Source of the DNA: Isochrysis galbana
Taxonomy: Eukaryota > Haptophyta > Isochrysidales > Isochrysidaceae
Assembly (NCBI GenBank): GCA_018136815.1
Contig: CM030945.1
Span: forward strand, 780,605 to 844,604
DNA: 64,000 nucleotides
Direction of reading: 5' to 3'
In this document: positions 22,736 through 33,338 of the stretch, piece by piece
Numbering within the stretch: position 1 is the first letter of the stretch
Layout: each line of letters begins with the position of its first letter
The notes under the pieces: model-generated
Database searches by the model: none
What the model saw: only the letters and a program-made list of their open reading frames with translations
Told to the model about the DNA's origin: nothing
Position numbers and translations under genes: made by a program

Positions 22736-24379
22736 CTTAATGTTCATGGGGCACTTCCCGTTTGGGAAGCGTTTGCAGAGCTCCGGGGCATCGGGGTTCA
22801 GGGCCTCTTGGATGGTCCTCTTCGGTGGCGCCGTGCGCTTACGTTCCTCACGCTCGAGGCGCGCGGCTTTCTCCTCTTCGCAGTAGCAGATGCGTAGGGG
22901 GGGGTGAAACGCTTGGGCGTACCCTTTATTGTATCCTTTGCACCCCTTTGGCCCCGCGTGGATGCTGAGGTTCTTGATGTCCCCGCCGAGCTCGCGGCAG
23001 TTTCGGACGGCGTACTCAATAGGATATGGGGCCCCGTCGATGGTGAGCAAGATTTTGCGCGGGAAGTCGAAGGAGGCGAACGAGCCTTGTTTTGGAGTCA
23101 CATATAGGTGGTACACCTCTTTTTTGCCTTGAGTCACTAGGACCCCCTCCTTTGTGAGGATCTTGGTGCGCTCCTGATTTCCTTGAACGAAAAAGAAGCC
23201 TTGGTTCTCGACCGCCTTGGCCAGCGTGCTGATGGTTATGAAGCTTTTTAATTCGAACTTGTAGTTCCGCACTACTAGGTGCGCCGCGGCGTCCTTGAAA
23301 GCGCTGGCTAGCGCCTTATTAGACGCTCGCGGTATCTCCTTGAATTTTTCGTCCAGCGTTTGGTACTTGACCGCAATTGGGCATGGGATGCCCGCGTTGC
23401 GAAAGTCCGCCACGTCTTTGAATTTCTCGCGGAACTGGTTGGCGCAGTCCGCCGTGACGAGGATCTCCCATGGGCCAGAGGCGCTCTTGGAGAGGAAGTC
23501 GGGCTCGAGGTCTACGCCCTCTAGCTTGTTGAGATGCGCTGCTATAGCGCCGAGGACCTCTTCGTCCTTGGTTTTGTGGCCGCGCTCGTAGGGTGTGAAG
23601 ACAATGATGATTTTTTGGTACGCTGGGAATTCTGCTTCCTCTTCTGGTTCTAGATCCTCGTCAAGTAAGGCCACCTGGGTAGCCGGGGTGGGGGGCGCGG
23701 TTAGTCTCTCAAAAGGCCTCGTCTCTATGGGGCCCAGGGGGTACGGTGTGGCCCTCTTGCCGGTGTCTCCTCTTTGGGTTGTTGGGTTGTTTGGGCCATC
23801 TGTTGGCCCTTGTTCGTATGCTTGTCTGTGTTGTTGGGTCTCTTGGGCTTCTGCCCTTCCAGCCTCTCGCGCGCTCGTGGCGTGCTCGCGGTCTCGCCTC
23901 CTCTTGGTGTTGGGGGGTCCCCCTCTCCTGACGTCTCCATTGGTGCTGATGTCTCCCTCCCTGGGGGTCAAGACTTGTTGCATGCCTGCTGCAACGGTTT
24001 GTTGCGACATTCCCCCAAGGGAGTCATGTCTAGAATGGCGCCGGTCCGGCCCCTCGTGCCGGAGCACGAGGGCGGTATCGCGGCTGTGTAGGGGCCAGGC
24101 CCGGGGGCCCTCCCTGATGGATCGTCCAGCTGGTGTGGTGTGACTGGGGAGGCTGTGGAGGGTGAGGTGTGTGTGCTGCATGCTGGCTGCTGCCAGCATG
24201 CAGGCTTTGGTCGCTCTGTTCTTGGTGATGCCGGGGCGCAGCCCGTTGGCTCCTGCGCCCACCTGGTCGGGCGGGTCGTCTTGACGCGGTCGCTTCGGCG
24301 ACATGGGGGTGTCCATGAGTGCTTCGTCTATCGCGGCGAGGGCGGCGGCAGCGAGTGCGGGAGGCGGCGCGCGCTCCAT
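22736..24379 (-). pseudogene. LINE ORF1 (gag-like RNA-binding protein), 3' truncated
   Basis: The minus frame starts at 24379 (MERAPPPALAAA...). The first half (about 250 residues) is Pro/Gln/Thr-rich and disordered. A folded half follows with LEGVDLEPDFLSKSASGPWEI and DCANQFREKFKDV. This matches the plus-strand ORF1 at 58287 (LEGVDPEPDFWARS, DCAQQFKERYGDI). Near the end is a Cys-bearing segment CKRFPNGKCP, a possible CCCH-type finger cut by the inverted junction near 22735. ORF1 proteins of LINEs bind element RNA; here only homology between the local copies and position support the label. Confidence 0.82.
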
Positions 24380-24383
24380 GACC

Positions 24384-24401
24384 CTATCAGTTTACTGATA
24401 G
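24384..24401 (-). other. 5'-terminal hairpin of the LINE at 18105-24405
   Basis: Perfect stem CTATCAG/CTGATAG, loop TAAA, 4 nt from the TSD; GGGTC then the ORF1 ATG follow. Confidence 0.78.
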
Positions 24402-24421
24402 TTCAAGACTTGGCTATAATA

Positions 24422-24560
24422 CATCATCTGAGCGTTAGTACCACTACTGCCACTAGCCCGGTACTGTCACGACACCACTCAGCGCACCTGCCCGCACGCC
24501 TTGAAGTGATGGCACAAGACACATACACATATGCATCCCTACAAATCTCCCAGCCTTATA
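24422..24560 (-). mobile_element. Family A 3' end fragment
   Basis: Minus-sense 3' module (ending CTAACGCTCAGATG) matching the last 140 bp of the family A copies; 5' truncated. The large LINE inserted at its 3' edge. Confidence 0.75.
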
Positions 24561-25000
24561 TTAGGTCCTGATATCATGATATTAGGTCCTCTAGACCTGA
24601 TACCTGATACTAAGGGCCGCAGACTACGTGACTATGCATCACAAGGGTAAACGCTAACATTAAAATTGACTTAAATTCGACGCAGGAATAAATGGGTTGA
24701 ACTAGGTTACCTAGGTTTAGAGGTTGAGGGCTGCTCTAAGACCTAGGGTTGCAAGACCGTGGGAGTTTGAGTCTAAGTCTAAATAACCGTGTTGCCTTGA
24801 TGGGCGAGCTTGCAGCTTGGGATAGTTGGATGGAGATGGTCGTCGATGAGCCTTGCTTGATGCTTGATTGAGGACGAGCTGGTTTCTGGTTTGTACGTTT
24901 TCGTTAGTGTCTGGTGTAGTGTAATACTACTAGTATAACACATTATAGTCTTAGCGTGCCTACCTGATATTAGGCTGATGTTAGGTCCTGATATCAGTCT
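24561..25000. other. Non-genic spacer with short TTAGGTCCTGATATCA words
   Basis: Several copies of TTAGGTCCTGATATC-like words near 24570-24600 and 24970-25000, otherwise AT-richer unique sequence. No gene is seen. Confidence 0.4.
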
Positions 25001-25362
25001 AAGGTCTCCGATACATGACGGCCTTTGACCTGACGGCCCATCCGGGCAATTGACGGAACGACACCTTCCCGAGCCTCTAGGGCCTGGGGCCCCCACGCCG
25101 CACCTGTCTGCCTGTCGGACAGGGGGGGGGGAGGGAAGGGTTGGAGCGATGGGCTGGCCACGACTGGCGCCAGGACCAGGACGCGCGAGGCAGGCAAGCC
25201 TGCCAGTGGGAGAGTGGGTCAGTAGGGCTGTCTGCTCATGGCAAGCCATCAGCCATCAGGCATGCCAGGAGCATGAGTGGTTCCTCCCCCATGGCAGGGG
25301 AGGAGTGGAGAGAGGGGCGGGCTCGTGCCCCCCCATGGGCGAACCAAGTATAAACTTAGTTC
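25001..25362 (-). mobile_element. Hairpin retroposon, 5' part (same family as 62618-63373)
   Basis: Minus-sense: hairpin (25360-25343), then TCGCCCATGGGGGGGC. The + sequence CCTGTCTGCCTGTCG...GGTTGGAGCGATGGGCTGG and GGTGGTTCCTCCCCCATGG-like blocks are shared with 63120-63350. The 3' end is not clear. Confidence 0.6.
25343..25360 (-). other. 5'-terminal retroelement hairpin
   Basis: Minus-strand stem ACTAAGT/ACTTGGT (one U.G), loop TTAT; ATG follows after TCGCCC. Confidence 0.72.
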
Positions 25363-25448
25363 TCGCTGCGGGTGAAAAGGTCTGCTTCTGCAGAATGCTT
25401 TTGGGGTGGTACCAAATAAAGAAGCGGCAAGCGACCTTCCAGGGGTGA

Positions 25449-25466
25449 ACTAAGTGTAAACTTAGT
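25449..25466 (-). other. 5'-terminal retroelement hairpin (older copy)
   Basis: Stem ACTAAGT/ACTTAGT, loop TTAC; CACCCCTGG follows where other copies have CCCATGG, so the start codon has decayed. Confidence 0.6.
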
Positions 25467-25790
25467 GAGGACTATAGTGTCCTGAAGGTGATTGAGCCTG
25501 GAATTGCCATCGAAAGATCTCAAGCAACAGGCCACCGCGACGTGTCGCACAAGCTGGGCCCTACTGAACGATTCAACACGCGATATCACTACACAACGTT
25601 GCATATTGCACGCCTCATCAGCACACACTAGGACCACCCAGCCTAGGGCCTCCTCGCACCAGTGCAGCCTTGTCGGCAACCATGCGTGGAGCAGTGCGAC
25701 ACGTAGCTACACTCGCGGTGCTGACAAAAGAACGGATGGGCAATCCAAGCCAAAGAGGGCTGTTGATCTTAGCCAAGGGCGAGGGGATCA

Positions 25791-27267
25791 CTACTTTAGG
25801 AGCTCGTTGGCTAGAGCGAGCTCCTCAGCAAGCTCGGCACCAGTGGCATCCATCTTGCCGCGAGAGAAATCGTCGATCGCGAGGCCCTTCACGACCTCGT
25901 ATGATCCCGGCTTGCAGATCACGGGGAACGAGTAGAAGACGCCCGCGGGCACACCATACAAAGAACCTGAGTAAGGCCACATCATGCCATTTGCAAATGA
26001 GTCAAGGGTGTTGGAGTCGCCATTCGGCCGTGACGTGGGAGCAGTGCTGTGCAGGACTGGGCCGAGGTGATGCTTTGATCAAGCACACGAGGAGCAGCGC
26101 ACCATCCGAGAAGACAGCCATTGAGACGATGCGTCCATCTGAGCCTAGCGACCAGTCGCGAAGGTGGTCGCAGATGGCCTTGGCCGCCGAAGCCGCCGAA
26201 GAGAGCTTACGCGCCGCAATGATCGCGGCGCCGCGCTTCTGGATGGTGGTGAGGAACTCGCCCTCCAGGTAGGAATGGTCCAACTTGTCCATGATGCGCA
26301 CGCCGTCTTTGGTCTTGGCGTGGCGGACGTCGGGGTACTGCGTTGAGGAGTGGTTACCCCAGATAATGACTCCCTCGACCTGGTCGCACGGCACACCCAT
26401 CTTGCTTGCGGCAAGTGATTGGGCACGGTTGTGGTCAAGGCGCGTCAACGCCGAGATGTTCTCTTTGGGGATCTTCGGGGCAGCGGCTGAGAGGATGGCT
26501 GCGTTGGTGTTTGCGGGATTGCCCACGACAATGCACTTGACAGTGGGCTTGCCATGGTCGGAGAGCGCCTTGCCCTGCTCGTTGAAGATTCCCACGTTCT
26601 TTGCCATCACATCCTTGCGCTCCATTCCCTCCTTACGCGGGAAGGCGCCAAGGAACACCGCATAGTCGGCATCCTTGAAGGCGACGGCTGGATCATCCGT
26701 TGTGACCGTGCCAGCCAGGAGCGGGTAAGCCAGGTCCTCAAGCTCGAGCTTCACACCTGGGGTCAGGGGAGGTCCGGGACATAAGTTGCCTGTGTGGACG
26801 ATACTAGCCCGCCGCCTCGGATGAGGGCGCGAGTGGCTGCCTCGCACCCCCAAGCGCAGTCTGCGCGGGCGGAATGTCAAGCAGGTGGAGCTTAACCTGC
26901 GGAGAGGGGGGAGGGGAGAGGATTGGTCGAGTTGGTGCGGGGTTGGAGAGCGAGAAGAGGGAAGGGATTGTCCCTGTCTCCTCTCGTGCATTGCAACGCG
27001 CGCGCACCGGCTGGTCTGGGCCGAAGACGGAGCCGGAGGCTAGCGAGGGAAGGAGCGAGTAGGCAATCTGGCCGGCGCCGCCGGTCACAACGATGGTGAT
27101 GGGGTCCTGCGTGGAGAGAGAGGGGGGGGGTGGAGGGGAGGAGCGTGTATGTGTGTGGGGGGGGGGCATCTTCTGGCTGGAGCGCGCGGGAAGAGCTGGG
27201 GGGTAGGGGCAGAGCGAGGAGGAGAGCGGAGGAGGGGAGGGGAGGGGAGCGAGGGGCTCGCCTTCAT
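25791..27267 (-). CDS. Malate dehydrogenase, cytosolic type (5 exons)
   Basis: Minus-strand exons 27267-27262 (ATGAAG only), 27106-27008, 26896-26848, 26756-26103 and 25966-25791 join in phase to 327 aa, the usual length. The two-codon first exon ends at a GC donor (AAG|GCGAGC). It is inferred because the next exon opens at an acceptor with [19 protein letters not shown] and has no ATG. Visible: NAD-binding [22 protein letters not shown] (substrate loop with its arginines), [18 protein letters not shown] (Asp-Arg) and the catalytic His in [11 protein letters not shown]. This is the MDH1/NADP-MDH-like branch with GAGQI, distinct from the mitochondrial gene at 35818. The enzyme interconverts malate and oxaloacetate with NAD(H) in the cytosol. 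The upstream sense strand is strongly CT-rich. Confidence 0.94.
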
Positions 27268-28020
27268 CCTCGGCGGCGCGTCGTGAGTATGCGGGGAGGG
27301 GGAGAGTGGGAGGGGTGGGGGAAGTGGGGGGAGGAGGAGGAGGAGTGAGAGAGAGGGGGGAGGAAAGGAGAGAAGTGAGAGAGAGGGGGAGGGAAGTGAG
27401 TGAGGGCTGGAAGAAAGAAGGTGTGTGGTGTGGTGGGGGGCGGGGAGAGAGAGAGAGAGGAGAGAGAGAGGAGAGAGGAGAGGGGGAGAGGGCACGGCAT
27501 CCGATGGACGAACGAGAGGGAGCGAGACGGCTGCCCAAGAGATTAGAGTATGCCAGTGTAGTCCTCTCTCTCTCCCGCTCCGCCCTCGTGCTGCAGTTCC
27601 ACTTGTTCCGTTGGTTCTCATGGCTTTCTTTCCTCTGTGGTGGCGTTCTTTCTCATTACTCAGCCCTTTCTCCAGGAAGTCAACGTCGTCGATTTAGAGG
27701 AGAGAGGGGGGGGCGGGCGGGGGGGGGGGGACACCTGCAGCCGCCGGAGAGCCCGCGCGCCCTCTCCCTTCCCCCGCCCTCTCTCTCACGTATCTCTCTC
27801 TCCATACTCTATTTCTAGGTACTCTTCTGCCATCGCCTCCCTCCTCCGTCTCTCTCCCCCCCCCCCCCCCCCCCCCCCCCCCGCGCGGCGGACCCGAGCG
27901 TCATCACGGGGCTCATCAACCCGTCGGCCTCTTCCTTTCCCCTTGGCGCCCCCCCCCCCTTCTCCCTGCGGTAGTTAGTCATTCATGCACCTAAATAAAG
28001 ACACCTCGCGCGCGACCGCC
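27268..28020. repeat. GA/CT-rich low-complexity region upstream of the MDH gene
   Basis: Long runs of GGGGAG and GAGAGA (27300-27510), a CT-rich stretch (27770-27850) and a C-run (27858-27882). It probably includes the MDH promoter and leader; no other gene is seen. Confidence 0.6.
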
Positions 28021-28350
28021 CTCACGCCCTCTCCTCGTCGGCAGACCCCCCAGAGCGATGTGCTCTATCGAAAAGAAAACGAGGTGTGCTACGGATGGCG
28101 ACATCGCGAGGCGCACCCGAGTAGCTGTAGCTGCACATAGCTGCAGCTGTACTCCTAGGGGTAGGGGCGGAGACAAACCGAACCTGAGGTTTATTCAGTC
28201 TCTTGGGGAGAGCTACTTTATGGGAGGTGGAGATGGTTTGCTTTAGTTGGTGGGTTGTCTCAATAGCAATAGCAATAGCAATAGCCCACCACAGCACCAC
28301 CACCACCACCACAAGCTAGAATGGAGGCTTGAGGCATGACTGCCAGAACC
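28021..28350. other. Spacer with small ATAGCA and CACCAC repeats
   Basis: Short tandem runs of AATAGC (28262-28284) and CACCAC (28290-28310). No supported gene. Confidence 0.4.
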
Positions 28351-28479
28351 CTAGAAATCCATGGATTTTCTAGGACGTGGTCCAAGTTCCAAGTTTCTAG
28401 GAAGGATTTTTTTGTCCGTCAGGGGTCAAGGGTCAAGGGTCAATCAAGCGATCGATGCTAGGGCGCTTGCGCCGCTTGG

Positions 28480-28938
28480 CCTTGCGCCTTGCGCCTTGCG
28501 CCTTGGCACCTGGCACCGCCGTAGTGCCTCTCCCTCGCAGACCTCCCGCGTCCTCAGTCCTCTGTGGCCGCTCTGCAGCCTCTGCCACTGCCTACCTGAC
28601 GACCTGGGGAGCAGGGAGGGTCAGAGCGTTGAGCTGGCCACTCAGGGCTAGGACGCTAGGACGTGCGTTCCAGACCCGGTGCCCGGTGCCCGGCTGCCCG
28701 GCCCTAAGCCCTCAGGGAGGGTCTGAGCTGGTGTGACAAGGCCTCCCTCTCCCTACCTCCTGCCTGCTGCCAAAATGCAAACTGCCAAAGGCCAAAGAGC
28801 AGCGCAGGAGGCAGGAGGGTGGGCGGTTCCCTCCCCCCCTTAGCCCTCAGGCCTCAGGGCGGGCCGGGAGAAGGGGGAGAGGGGGAGGGAGCAGGGAGCG
28901 TACCCTCCACCATGCGAACCAACTTTAAAGTCAGTTGA
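28480..28938 (-). mobile_element. Hairpin retroposon fragment
   Basis: Ends (minus-sense 5') in a hairpin at 28935-28918 followed by TCGC and ATGGTGGAGGG. The body is C/G-rich, with GCCTTGCGC repeats near 28480-28505 and blocks loosely similar to the element at 25001-25362. Its inner boundary is uncertain. Confidence 0.5.
28918..28935 (-). other. 5'-terminal retroelement hairpin
   Basis: Minus-strand stem ACTGACT/AGTTGGT held by two G.U pairs, loop TTAA; ATG follows after TCGC. Confidence 0.7.
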
Positions 28939-29146
28939 CTGAAGATAACCGATAACCGAGGACTACGTACAGACTGCAAACTAGGATTAACACTAGATGT
29001 ACCTACTCTAGTAAAAATACACTACCGTGTGTTGGCTAGCTGGTGGCGTCCGTCTGTGGGAGGGCGGGAGGTGGCGGGAAGCGGGAGGGCGGCAGGACTC
29101 TTCTCTAACGTCGTGGCGAGGGGCGCTCTGCGGCGATCGCGGCCGG

Positions 29147-30898
29147 ATGGTGCGGCGGCGTCTGGCTCTAGGCATTGCTCTCGTAGTGCTTGGCCTCCTG
29201 CTTGCACGCTCGCGCTCGGCCGCTTTGTTGGCGGCGAGGCGAGCGCAAGAGGCTGGCAGTACCGCTCGAGCGCCGCCGCCGCCGCCGCCGCTCCTCCACA
29301 TGTGGCACGTGGCGGACTGGCATCTGAACCTGTGGCACGAGGTGCGGGGCGACGTGGTTGACATGTGCCGCTCTACCACGCCCGACTCTACTCGCTGGCC
29401 GCGTGCCGCCGGCCACTGGAACTGCGATCCGTCTCGCTCGCTGGCGGCCGCTGCCGTGCGCCGCATGGCAGCTCTCGACCCTGCGCCCGCTGCGATCCTG
29501 CTCGGTGGCGACAGCTTCGGCCACGTGCCGCCGGCGAAGGAGGCTCTCGACGCATTGCTCGCATCGCATCGAGCGATGCACAAGCTGCTGAGCGACGCTT
29601 TCCCGCAGGTGCCAATTTTGCCCGTGATTGGCAACCACGACACCTGGCCCTACTTCAGTACCGATGCCCGCGCTCAGCAAGAGCTGGCCCACATTTGGGG
29701 CCCGAGGCTGTCTTCGGAGGCGTCTATTTCCTTACGAGAGCGCGGCTACTACAGAGAGACGCTCCGCACGGACGGCAACGGGCAGCCGCTCCGCGAGCCG
29801 CTCGTCGTCATTTGTCTAGAGACGAATGCGCTGGCTTTGCCCGACACCGGCGTGGGAGGGGGCCACGATGATGGTGGAAAGATGAGCCCCGCGGCCAGAG
29901 AGCAGTTGCACTGGTTGGACGAGTCGCTCCTCTCTCTGCCCAACCACTCTGCGCTGATCTTCGGGCACATTGCCCCTGGCGCCTCCCACGTGGACTTCGA
30001 CTCGATGGCCGCGCTTGGGTGGGAGGGTGGCGGCCTCCGCGCGGAGGCGCAGGCCACGCTGTACGATCTGCTCCGAAGGCACCGGCACGTCATTATCGCC
30101 TTGCTATGTGGTCATTTGCACACGCCGAGCGTGCGCTTGCTGCCGCGGCCGAAAGAGCTCACGGGTGACATGCCCGTGGCGTATTTGAGCCCCTCACTTA
30201 CGATGCGCAATCCGACGCCCCATGAGGGGGCAGTCCGGCGGTATACGTTGCAGAGTACGGCAGGGGACTGGAAAGGGAGCATCGGTCAGCAAAGCAGTCG
30301 GACAGTCGGCAGCGAGCGAGACGTAGATGCGTTGGGGGCTGTCGGAGCCGTCGGTAGAGTTGGCCCTGGGGACGGAGTGCACAGCTCGCCCAACGGCGTA
30401 GCCGTCCGAACCTCACTCCTGCCGAGAGGAGGAGGCTACCATCTCCACGACATGCTCGACTTGGTGCTCGACATCTCAGCATTGTCAGCACACGGGTCTC
30501 GTGCGCCCTTCAAGCCTATGAAATCTCACTCTGCGCACACCTATCCAGGGCCGCCAGTCAAGGGCCAGCATGATGGCACTAACATCTCCGAGGAGCTCTC
30601 TTGGCGGTTGATTCCGTCGGTCCGTTCGTCTCTTGGACTCGCCGCGCTCAACGATAGAGCGTGGCGCACATGGGTGGACAGGTTGAGGCACGACGACGGC
30701 GCCTTTTGCGACTTCATGCCTGCACAGCGCTGTGCGGACGAGATTGAATCGGATTATGCAAAGTGCAAGGCAGCAGTAATATGCGCGATCAGCGAAGGCG
30801 AGCCTGGAGCGTACTCACGATGCCTCGCCGACGTGCGCCGTGCAGCCGTCGCGCCCGTCGCCTGCCAAGAGCTCAAGTCGAAGAGGTTGCCGCCATAG
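29147..30898 (+). CDS. Acid-sphingomyelinase-like phosphodiesterase
   Basis: A single exon of 583 aa. The ATG at 29147 was chosen over 29027 because it opens directly into a signal sequence or anchor (MVRRRLALGIALVVLGLLLA). Calcineurin-like metallophosphoesterase motifs appear in order: D57-x-H59 (VADWH), GGD122S, GNHD (162-165), FGHIAPG and the terminal CGHLH. With the WHLNLWHE and ...NCDPSR segments this fits the SMPD1/SMPDL3 branch, di-metal enzymes that cut phosphodiester bonds in sphingomyelin or nucleotides. The C-terminal about 100 residues contain six cysteines (CDF, RCAD, KCKAAVIC, RCLAD, ACQEL), resembling the disulfide-rich ASM C-terminal domain. There is no saposin domain. It is probably secreted or in an acidic compartment; substrate not determinable. 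Confidence 0.9.
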   Translation: MVRRRLALGIALVVLGLLLARSRSAALLAARRAQEAGSTARAPPPPPPLLHMWHVADWHLNLWHEVRGDVVDMCRSTTPDSTRWPRAAGHWNCDPSRSLAAAAVRRMAALDPAPAAILLGGDSFGHVPPAKEALDALLASHRAMHKLLSDAFPQVPILPVIGNHDTWPYFSTDARAQQELAHIWGPRLSSEASISLRERGYYRETLRTDGNGQPLREPLVVICLETNALALPDTGVGGGHDDGGKMSPAAREQLHWLDESLLSLPNHSALIFGHIAPGASHVDFDSMAALGWEGGGLRAEAQATLYDLLRRHRHVIIALLCGHLHTPSVRLLPRPKELTGDMPVAYLSPSLTMRNPTPHEGAVRRYTLQSTAGDWKGSIGQQSSRTVGSERDVDALGAVGAVGRVGPGDGVHSSPNGVAVRTSLLPRGGGYHLHDMLDLVLDISALSAHGSRAPFKPMKSHSAHTYPGPPVKGQHDGTNISEELSWRLIPSVRSSLGLAALNDRAWRTWVDRLRHDDGAFCDFMPAQRCADEIESDYAKCKAAVICAISEGEPGAYSRCLADVRRAAVAPVACQELKSKRLPP

Positions 30899-32379
30899 CT
30901 TTTGCGAGTAGCAGAACAAGTCCGCTTTTTCTTTTTATGAATGGCACAAATCGGCCCCCCAGTGATTGTGCGCTAAATTGGCGCATCCATGACGACGCGG
31001 ACGAAGCCTCCCAAGGCCCTAGGGGTTCGGTGAGGTGCATCCATGTAGTACCATCCCCAAGCGGAAGGCATTGCTCAACAACAAAAGGACGTTCAACGAA
31101 AGAGAGAAATAGGGGAAGCCCGTGCGCTGAGCACCTCACAACTTTAGGGCGGTCCAACACCAACAATCTACGCTAGGGGGCCGCGGTTTTGGGACGCTAT
31201 GTTGCTGCTTCTCTAATCTTGTTTCTTTCAGCACTTTCTTACTTCTCCTCGCTCATACTTGTACGCGCGGATGCGACAAGGAGAGGCCACGTTCCCCCCC
31301 CCCCCACCTTTTGAATTTACAAGTCCAAGTCTCTACACGCGCGCGTTAGTCTTTTGCGGTCGCTCGCGCGCCCTTCTCGTTCAGAACTTCTCGCGCTTTC
31401 CACCCACTCGTTTCTCTCGTTCCGTGTTCCTTGCCCTCCGCGCCCATCAATTTCAAATGCCCGCCCCATCCTCTTTCTCCTCCTCTCTCCTAGAGGTGAG
31501 GGAGCCTGGGTGAAAAAAAAATCGCTGCATCATGGGGTCAGAATATTTTTTTCGCGGGACAGGGGGAAGTTTTCCCCTACCTCTCCCTCTCCCCCGCGCA
31601 ATCCGAAAGTGGGAGCGGAGCGATGGCGACCGACCCGCTGGGACAGGCCGACCTTCGCCGCGCTCCAGCGAGAGTGCGTCGGAGGTCAGCCCACCATTTT
31701 TGCTGGGGCTCGGACAAGATGGCCACGGGTGACCCGTCGGCGGTCTCACCGGTGTTTCGCGCCACCGCATTCGACCGTTTTTTCTTTTACCTGCCCACGC
31801 AGCATGGCTGCCAGCCCCACCACAGCACCCAACATGCCCCTTGTTGCGGGTAAAAGGGGGGGCCTTGTACATTTCCCCCCGCGCGACTCCCCCTCCGTCG
31901 CCGCGCCCCAGTCCCCTTTCTCCCCGTATATTCCCGTATCGGTCCGCCCCCCTCTCCTCTCCTCTCCCCGGCTCCCCCGCGGAAGCCCTCTCCCCTCTCT
32001 CCCCTCCCGTCTCTCCCCGAGTGCTTCCTTGAGTTTCCGGCCCCCTTTGTCTATTTCTTTCCCGCGCGATTCCCTTCCCGTCGGTGCTCATCACCGCATA
32101 TCTTCAGGCCGGCCTGCGTAAGGTGCAACGTTGGGTGGCTGACGCCGAATTAGACGCCGAGCGTTTCGGCTCCTTGCGTCTTGCTGGAGAAGTATGGGCA
32201 CCGCCATACTCCAACGGCATATGGGCAAGCAGTGGCCCCATCCTTCTCCCGCTCACGGACGCAGTATCGGTGCGAATGGGTGGCGCAGCTGGCGTGGTGG
32301 AAATGGCCGCAAAGGTGCTTTCGAAGTGGTACCAAGCTGCCGAGCAGCGGAGCGTGACACCGGCCGAGATCGACTTGCA
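30899..32379. other. Intergenic, no supported gene
   Basis: Contains a C-run (31294-31306), CT-rich stretches (31880-32060) and a possible degraded TIR word (TTAGGGCGGTCCAAC near 31144). Open frames here are compositional and carry no family motif. Confidence 0.4.
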
Positions 32380-32649
32380 GGCACGGCGAGGGAGATGGAA
32401 GGCGGGCAGGCGGGCTTGGGCGAGGGCGAGGACGGCGGCGAAAGCGACATCGAGCGAACGGCGAGACGGCGAGAGGCGAGGGTGAGTGAGAGGAGGGCTG
32501 TGTTGGCAAGGTGTCGTTCCGTCAATTGTGGGACATGAGTCGAATTGAGCGATCGAATGTCCACAGTTGTATACAGATACAGAGCGTTATTTTAAAATTA
32601 AATAGACTAGCGTAACATTCCCTGCTTTCCCGCGACGCGTGTCCTCCCC

Positions 32650-33080
32650 CCGGAGGGCGCCGTGTCGGCGCTTTTCGATTGTGATTACTTGTAATTATGG
32701 GCACGGCGCGATGTGCATCGGTCCCCCGCGGGGGCGCCGTGCGCGCGCATGCCAACCGTTTCCCTCTAAGGCCCACATTTACGTAAAGTAGCCATATAAG
32801 ATGTTTCTTTGCGCAGCACGTGTGATGACTTGCAATCACATTTGTGCACGTCGTGCGTGGGCACGGCGCGATGTGCATCGGCCCCCCCCGCGGGGGCGCC
32901 GTGCGTGCGCATGCCAACTTTTTCCCCTAAGGCCCACATTCACATAAAGTAGCCATATAAGAGATGTTTCGTTGCGCAGCACGTGTGATGACTTGCAATC
33001 ATTGTGCACGCCGTGCGTGCGCACGGCGCGATGTGCATCGGCCCCCCCCCGCGGGGGCGCCGTGCGTGCGCATAGAAACT
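32650..33080. repeat. 160-bp tandem repeat with palindromic core, about 3 copies
   Basis: GCACGGCGCGATGTGCATCG recurs at 32701, 32861 and 33021. Each copy closes with GGGGGCGCCGTGC, so GCACGGCGC and GCGCCGTGC form a 9-bp stem. The spacer holds AAGGCCCACATT and GTAGCCATATAAG, a possible TATA-like word. Confidence 0.85.
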
Positions 33081-33155
33081 TCCAGGAAGGTGCACGCCCC
33101 GATGGATATCTCGGATATCCTGGCCTACCCCTAGGGGGGGCGTGATTAGCTTTGC

Positions 33156-33338
33156 AATAATAATATTGAGCTTTGTAATTGTAACAATAGACCAAAAAGA
33201 AAACAAATAACCTGACAATAATAATATTGAGCCTTGTAATTGTAATAATAGACCAAAAAGAAAACAAATACCCTGACAATAATAATATTGAGCCTTGTAA
33301 TTGTAATAATAGACCAAAAAGAAAACAAATAACCTGGC
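33156..33338. repeat. 61-bp AT-rich tandem repeat, 3 copies
   Basis: Units start at 33156, 33217 and 33278 with AATAATAATATTGAGC and end in AAACAAATAACCTG. Copies differ by a few substitutions. Inside the LTR region. Confidence 0.92.

Larger units (their letters stand above)
18105..24405 (-). mobile_element. Near-complete LINE (non-LTR retrotransposon) with nested insertions
   Basis: Bounded by a 16-bp TSD, AGACTTGGCTATAATA, at 18089-18104 and 24406-24421. On the minus strand it begins with a hairpin (24401-24384), then ORF1 (start 24379) and ORF2 (reverse transcriptase). It ends in CAGATGTTTTTTATTATTATTATA. It is disrupted by a family A retroposon (21095-22014) and by an oppositely oriented LINE 5' piece (about 22105-22735). 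The ORF2 N-terminus (endonuclease and first RT motifs) is missing. The 3' tail of TTA repeats is typical of non-LTR elements with microsatellite tails. Confidence 0.9.
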
